NCBI GenBank assembly: GCA_020854925.1
Contig: JAHKLV010000140.1
Location: forward strand, 1-41,167
DNA length: 41,167 bases
Source: Candidatus Methanofastidiosia archaeon
GTDB taxonomy: Archaea > Methanobacteriota_B > Thermococci > Methanofastidiosales > NM3
Direction: 5' to 3'
Of this stretch, positions 39,151-41,167 are shown one piece after another (within the stretch, counting starts at the first letter, position 1; the number at the start of each line of letters is the position of its first letter). The translations under genes were made by a program, and so were the position numbers. The notes under the pieces are model-generated. The model was not told the DNA's origin, did no database searches, and saw nothing but the letters and a program-made list of their open reading frames with translations.

Positions 39151-39528
39151 CAAACCACCCTATGTACTAGAATAAGCGTGCCCATCATCCCACCGGAAGA
39201 TCTGGCCAATGGAGGGATTGTGCGTGCAGGCAAGACCAACACACTCCGATGCAGCACGATAATCCTTCTTATGCCACGTTCATTCCTTTTATTATAAATC
39301 TTATTCTTAGCCACGAGACATAATTTCCTGAAAAGACAAATATTAGGGATAAAAAGTACAAAAATATAATCATCAGTAGAAGAAGCATGCTACCTAATAC
39401 TTCGAAAAAGAGCAAACACATTACAAGAAAGAGGGCATTGTTTGAATAATATTCTTATATTAATGAATATTATACACCATCGTGAGAAACATATATATAC
39501 CGCCCCCATGAACTCCCCTAGTGATCTT
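39151..39528. promoter_or_regulatory. Divergent regulatory region of the hdr-fdh operon and isochorismatase gene
   Basis: A 378-bp gene-free space. For the minus strand a TATA candidate lies at 39287-39300. For the plus strand CATATATATAC (39490-39500) is centred 34 nt before ATG 39529. Between them, an inverted repeat with 9-bp arms (39446-39454 ATAATATTC and 39465-39473 GAATATTAT) stands about 20 bp before the plus-strand TATA box, a good place for a regulator. No small ORF or RNA gene is convincing. Confidence 0.5.
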
Positions 39529-40077
39529 ATGGCCCCACGAATGGATAAGGACCAGTGCGTCTTCCTTGTTATCGACATGCAGGAACGCGCCCTCCCCCAT
39601 CAGCATGAGTCGGCCCGCGCCATAGACAACATCGTCCGATTCATCAAGGGTGGGACGAGGTACGGCATACCGGTAATCGTCGTAGAGCAGAACTCCCCCA
39701 AGCTGGGATGCACGCCTGACCGCATACGGGAGGCGGCGCCAGAACACCGATTCATAGAAAAGCATACGCTCTCCTGCTTTCGCGACCCGGCGTTTGCATC
39801 CTATTTCGAATCCCTGGGGAGAAGACAGATTCTTCTCTCCGGCAGCGAGACACAGATCTGCGTTCTCATGACCGCACACGACGCTATCGAGAGGGGATAC
39901 GATGTCTTTGTCCTCGGCGACGGCGTGACATCGCGTACCGCCCGCAACATCGAGCTTGGCCTCAAGCGCATGGAACAGGCAGGTGTACTGATAGAGAGCA
40001 CCGAAAGTGCGCTCTTTGAGCTTATCGAGCGTTCAGACGACGAACATTTTAAGTTCATTCTCAGCATCATCAAATAG
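39529..40077 (+). CDS. Isochorismatase-family cysteine hydrolase
   Basis: About 182 residues from ATG 39529, chosen because the TATA box at 39490-39500 predicts a start near 39521, which excludes the earlier Met codons. The catalytic Asp is in FLVIDMQERA, the Lys in FIEKHTLSCF and the Cys in SGSETQICVLM, the triad of the isochorismatase/nicotinamidase superfamily. The physiological substrate is unknown; it could be a small amide. The AlkD-like gene follows after 1 nt, so the two are probably cotranscribed. Confidence 0.8.
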   Translation: MAPRMDKDQCVFLVIDMQERALPHQHESARAIDNIVRFIKGGTRYGIPVIVVEQNSPKLGCTPDRIREAAPEHRFIEKHTLSCFRDPAFASYFESLGRRQILLSGSETQICVLMTAHDAIERGYDVFVLGDGVTSRTARNIELGLKRMEQAGVLIESTESALFELIERSDDEHFKFILSIIK

Positions 40078-40078
40078 C

Positions 40079-40855
40079 ATGGAATCCACCCCCCTCAAAG
40101 ACCCTGCGGCGGCGGTACTGTCACGCCTTGCATCACGTGCTGACAGGGCGTATGCGTCACGAAGGGCCGAGCGCGCCACGGAGACGGGACGGGTGTTTCT
40201 TGGCATAAGGATGCCCGAGATACGCACCGTCGCACGCGAAACGTACGCAGCGCTTGCACCACGAGGGGCGGAGGATGTCCTTGCCGGATGTGAAAGCCTT
40301 CTAGAAACGGGAATAGAGGAATGCAAATCCATAGCCTTCATCTGGGCGCGCCTCATCACGCCTTCGCTTGACTCAGATCATGTCGCCGTGTTCGACCGCT
40401 GGATGGAAACGCACCTGCGCGACTGGGATGACGCCGACGTCCTTGGGATTCAGGTAGTGGGGCCCTATCTGCTCATGACCCCCGACGCCGTGCATGCCCC
40501 TAAGGTGTGGGCCCGCCACGACCGCTGGCAGGTCCGCCGGGCAGCATCGTCGTGCCTGGTCCCTGCTGCAAAAACAGGGCGGTACCAAGACCATGTCCTC
40601 GATGTTGCCGAACTCCTTTACCGAGACCCGGTCCCCCTCGTTCGCATGGGCGCCGCCAGGCTCCTCGCCACTGCAGCACGCGCCTGGAAGGATGTGATAG
40701 AATCGTTCCTCCGCGAACGCCGGAGGGTCGTCCCTCCGAGCGTGCTTCGACGCGTATGCGACGCGTTGCCAGAGGGGGCATATGAGAGAATCAAAGAGGA
40801 CCCCTCAGAGGAGGGGGTATGCAGGTACGGCGGCCTATATCGCAAAGAGATGTGA
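40079..40855 (+). CDS. AlkD-type DNA alkylation repair protein
   Basis: A 258-residue all-helical HEAT-like repeat protein. The AlkD pattern is seen in FLGIRMPEIRTVARE, WMETHLRDWDDADVLG, and WARHDRWQVRRAAS. The enzyme family removes alkylated purines without base flipping. ATG 40079 lies 1 nt after the stop of the hydrolase gene; the open frame upstream is not used. Its 3' end overlaps the convergent RNase III-family gene by 21 nt. Confidence 0.85.
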   Translation: MESTPLKDPAAAVLSRLASRADRAYASRRAERATETGRVFLGIRMPEIRTVARETYAALAPRGAEDVLAGCESLLETGIEECKSIAFIWARLITPSLDSDHVAVFDRWMETHLRDWDDADVLGIQVVGPYLLMTPDAVHAPKVWARHDRWQVRRAASSCLVPAAKTGRYQDHVLDVAELLYRDPVPLVRMGAARLLATAARAWKDVIESFLRERRRVVPPSVLRRVCDALPEGAYERIKEDPSEEGVCRYGGLYRKEM

Positions 40856-41167
40856 AACCGTCCCCCGTGCCGCAGGATAACCAGCATCAAGGAAAACGGC
40901 GCCCATGAGCGCCTCGAGCGATTCGGCAAGGACCGAGGACACGCAGGCTGCGCCTTGGCGGGCCTCACCCTTTCCAAGAAGGAGACACGGTCCAAGACTG
41001 ATACCCTCGGCGATGGAAGCCAGTGCCCCTTCTCGCTCAGCCTGACTCGTTCGAAGGGAAATCTCTCCACGGCCCGTAGCTCCTGCCGCCACGAGCAGGT
41101 CCACAAGCGCCAGGCGTATGACTGCATCCCCGAGCGTGCGAAACGCCTCTTGATCCTCAACCACCCG
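40835..41167 (-). CDS. Ribonuclease III family protein, partial (N-terminus outside window)
   Basis: The last 110 codons of a gene that continues past the right edge. The sequence reads EAFRTLGDAVIRLALVDLLVAA, matching the RNase III signature ERLEFLGDAVLxL, and AESLEALMGAVFLDAGYPAARG, matching the second conserved helix with its metal-binding Glu. No double-stranded RNA-binding domain follows; it stops right after the nuclease domain, like short archaeal or mini-III types. RNase III homologues are uncommon in archaea. It converges with the AlkD-like gene. Confidence 0.75.
   Translation of the reverse strand, partial: RVVEDQEAFRTLGDAVIRLALVDLLVAAGATGRGEISLRTSQAEREGALASIAEGISLGPCLLLGKGEARQGAACVSSVLAESLEALMGAVFLDAGYPAARGTVSHLFAI

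Noticed and set aside
1..41167. CRISPR arrays, insertion sequences, prophage genes
   Set aside because: No regularly spaced repeats, transposase, integrase or phage structural genes were seen on either strand.

Overview
The window is chromosomal DNA of a methanogenic euryarchaeon. The evidence is a complete heterodisulfide reductase set (HdrA, HdrB, HdrC) with MvhD, a DUF39-ferredoxin protein of the methanogenesis-marker-16 type, a RamA-like corrinoid activase, archaeal eS1 (S3Ae), aIF5A, Nob1, pyruvoyl arginine decarboxylase, and TATA boxes centred about 25-30 nt before tRNA and CDS starts. Gene content (formate dehydrogenase fused into an Hdr operon, class II photolyase, OpuC-type uptake, UbiA-type enzyme) suggests a class II methanogen (Methanomicrobiales-like). 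The species cannot be told from this sequence. The strain is not obviously obligately CO2-dependent: formate is a clear electron donor.

Layout. 1-368 is AT-rich and gene-free, ending at a tRNA-Arg. 519-6551: a flavin disulfide-reductase-like enzyme, a MutY-type glycosylase without the iron-sulfur cysteines, and an OpuC-type osmoprotectant operon with a thioredoxin-fold gene at its end. 6653-10252: a large RND/HAE3 exporter followed by a UbiA-family prenyltransferase. 10817-13057: a double-rhodanese protein and an MBL-rhodanese-rhodanese fusion (sulfane-sulfur handling). 13036-17097: a four-gene operon of a methyltransferase, a class II photolyase, a radical SAM protein and a DUF4130 protein, probably DNA repair or modification. 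17221-19637: tRNA-Leu and an ABC-2 exporter. 19752-20415: rps3ae with a closely following tRNA-Arg. 20707-23436: corrinoid activase, tRNA-Glu, CheY-like protein, initiator tRNA and a PRC-barrel protein.

23510-27338: MMP16-like protein, Nob1, NAD kinase, IMPase/FBPase and arginine decarboxylase on the minus strand. 27452-28692: aIF5A and agmatinase, divergent from arginine decarboxylase and sharing one TATA region, so polyamine synthesis and the factor that needs a polyamine-derived modification sit together. 28700-28843 holds a 47-residue ORF with a strong ribosome site. 29004-30401: a CDIN1/TPD-family protein with an HD phosphohydrolase. 30484-31736: fdhD-like and mobA genes for molybdopterin enzyme maturation. 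They converge on the 39150-to-31748 operon hdrC-hdrB-hdrA-mvhD-(short FeS subunit)-fdhA-(duplicated membrane protein), whose genes mostly overlap by 1-4 nt or abut. The most economical reading is a formate-driven, flavin-bifurcating Hdr complex. 39529-41167: an isochorismatase-fold hydrolase, an AlkD-type repair protein and the 3' part of an RNase III-family gene cut by the window edge.

No CRISPR array, insertion sequence, transposase, integrase or rRNA gene was seen. The strongest leads for undescribed biology are the radical SAM/DUF4130/photolyase operon, the membrane protein at the end of the Fdh-Hdr operon, the short FeS subunit in place of a normal FdhB, the CDIN1 homologue, and the small ORF with its structured leader.
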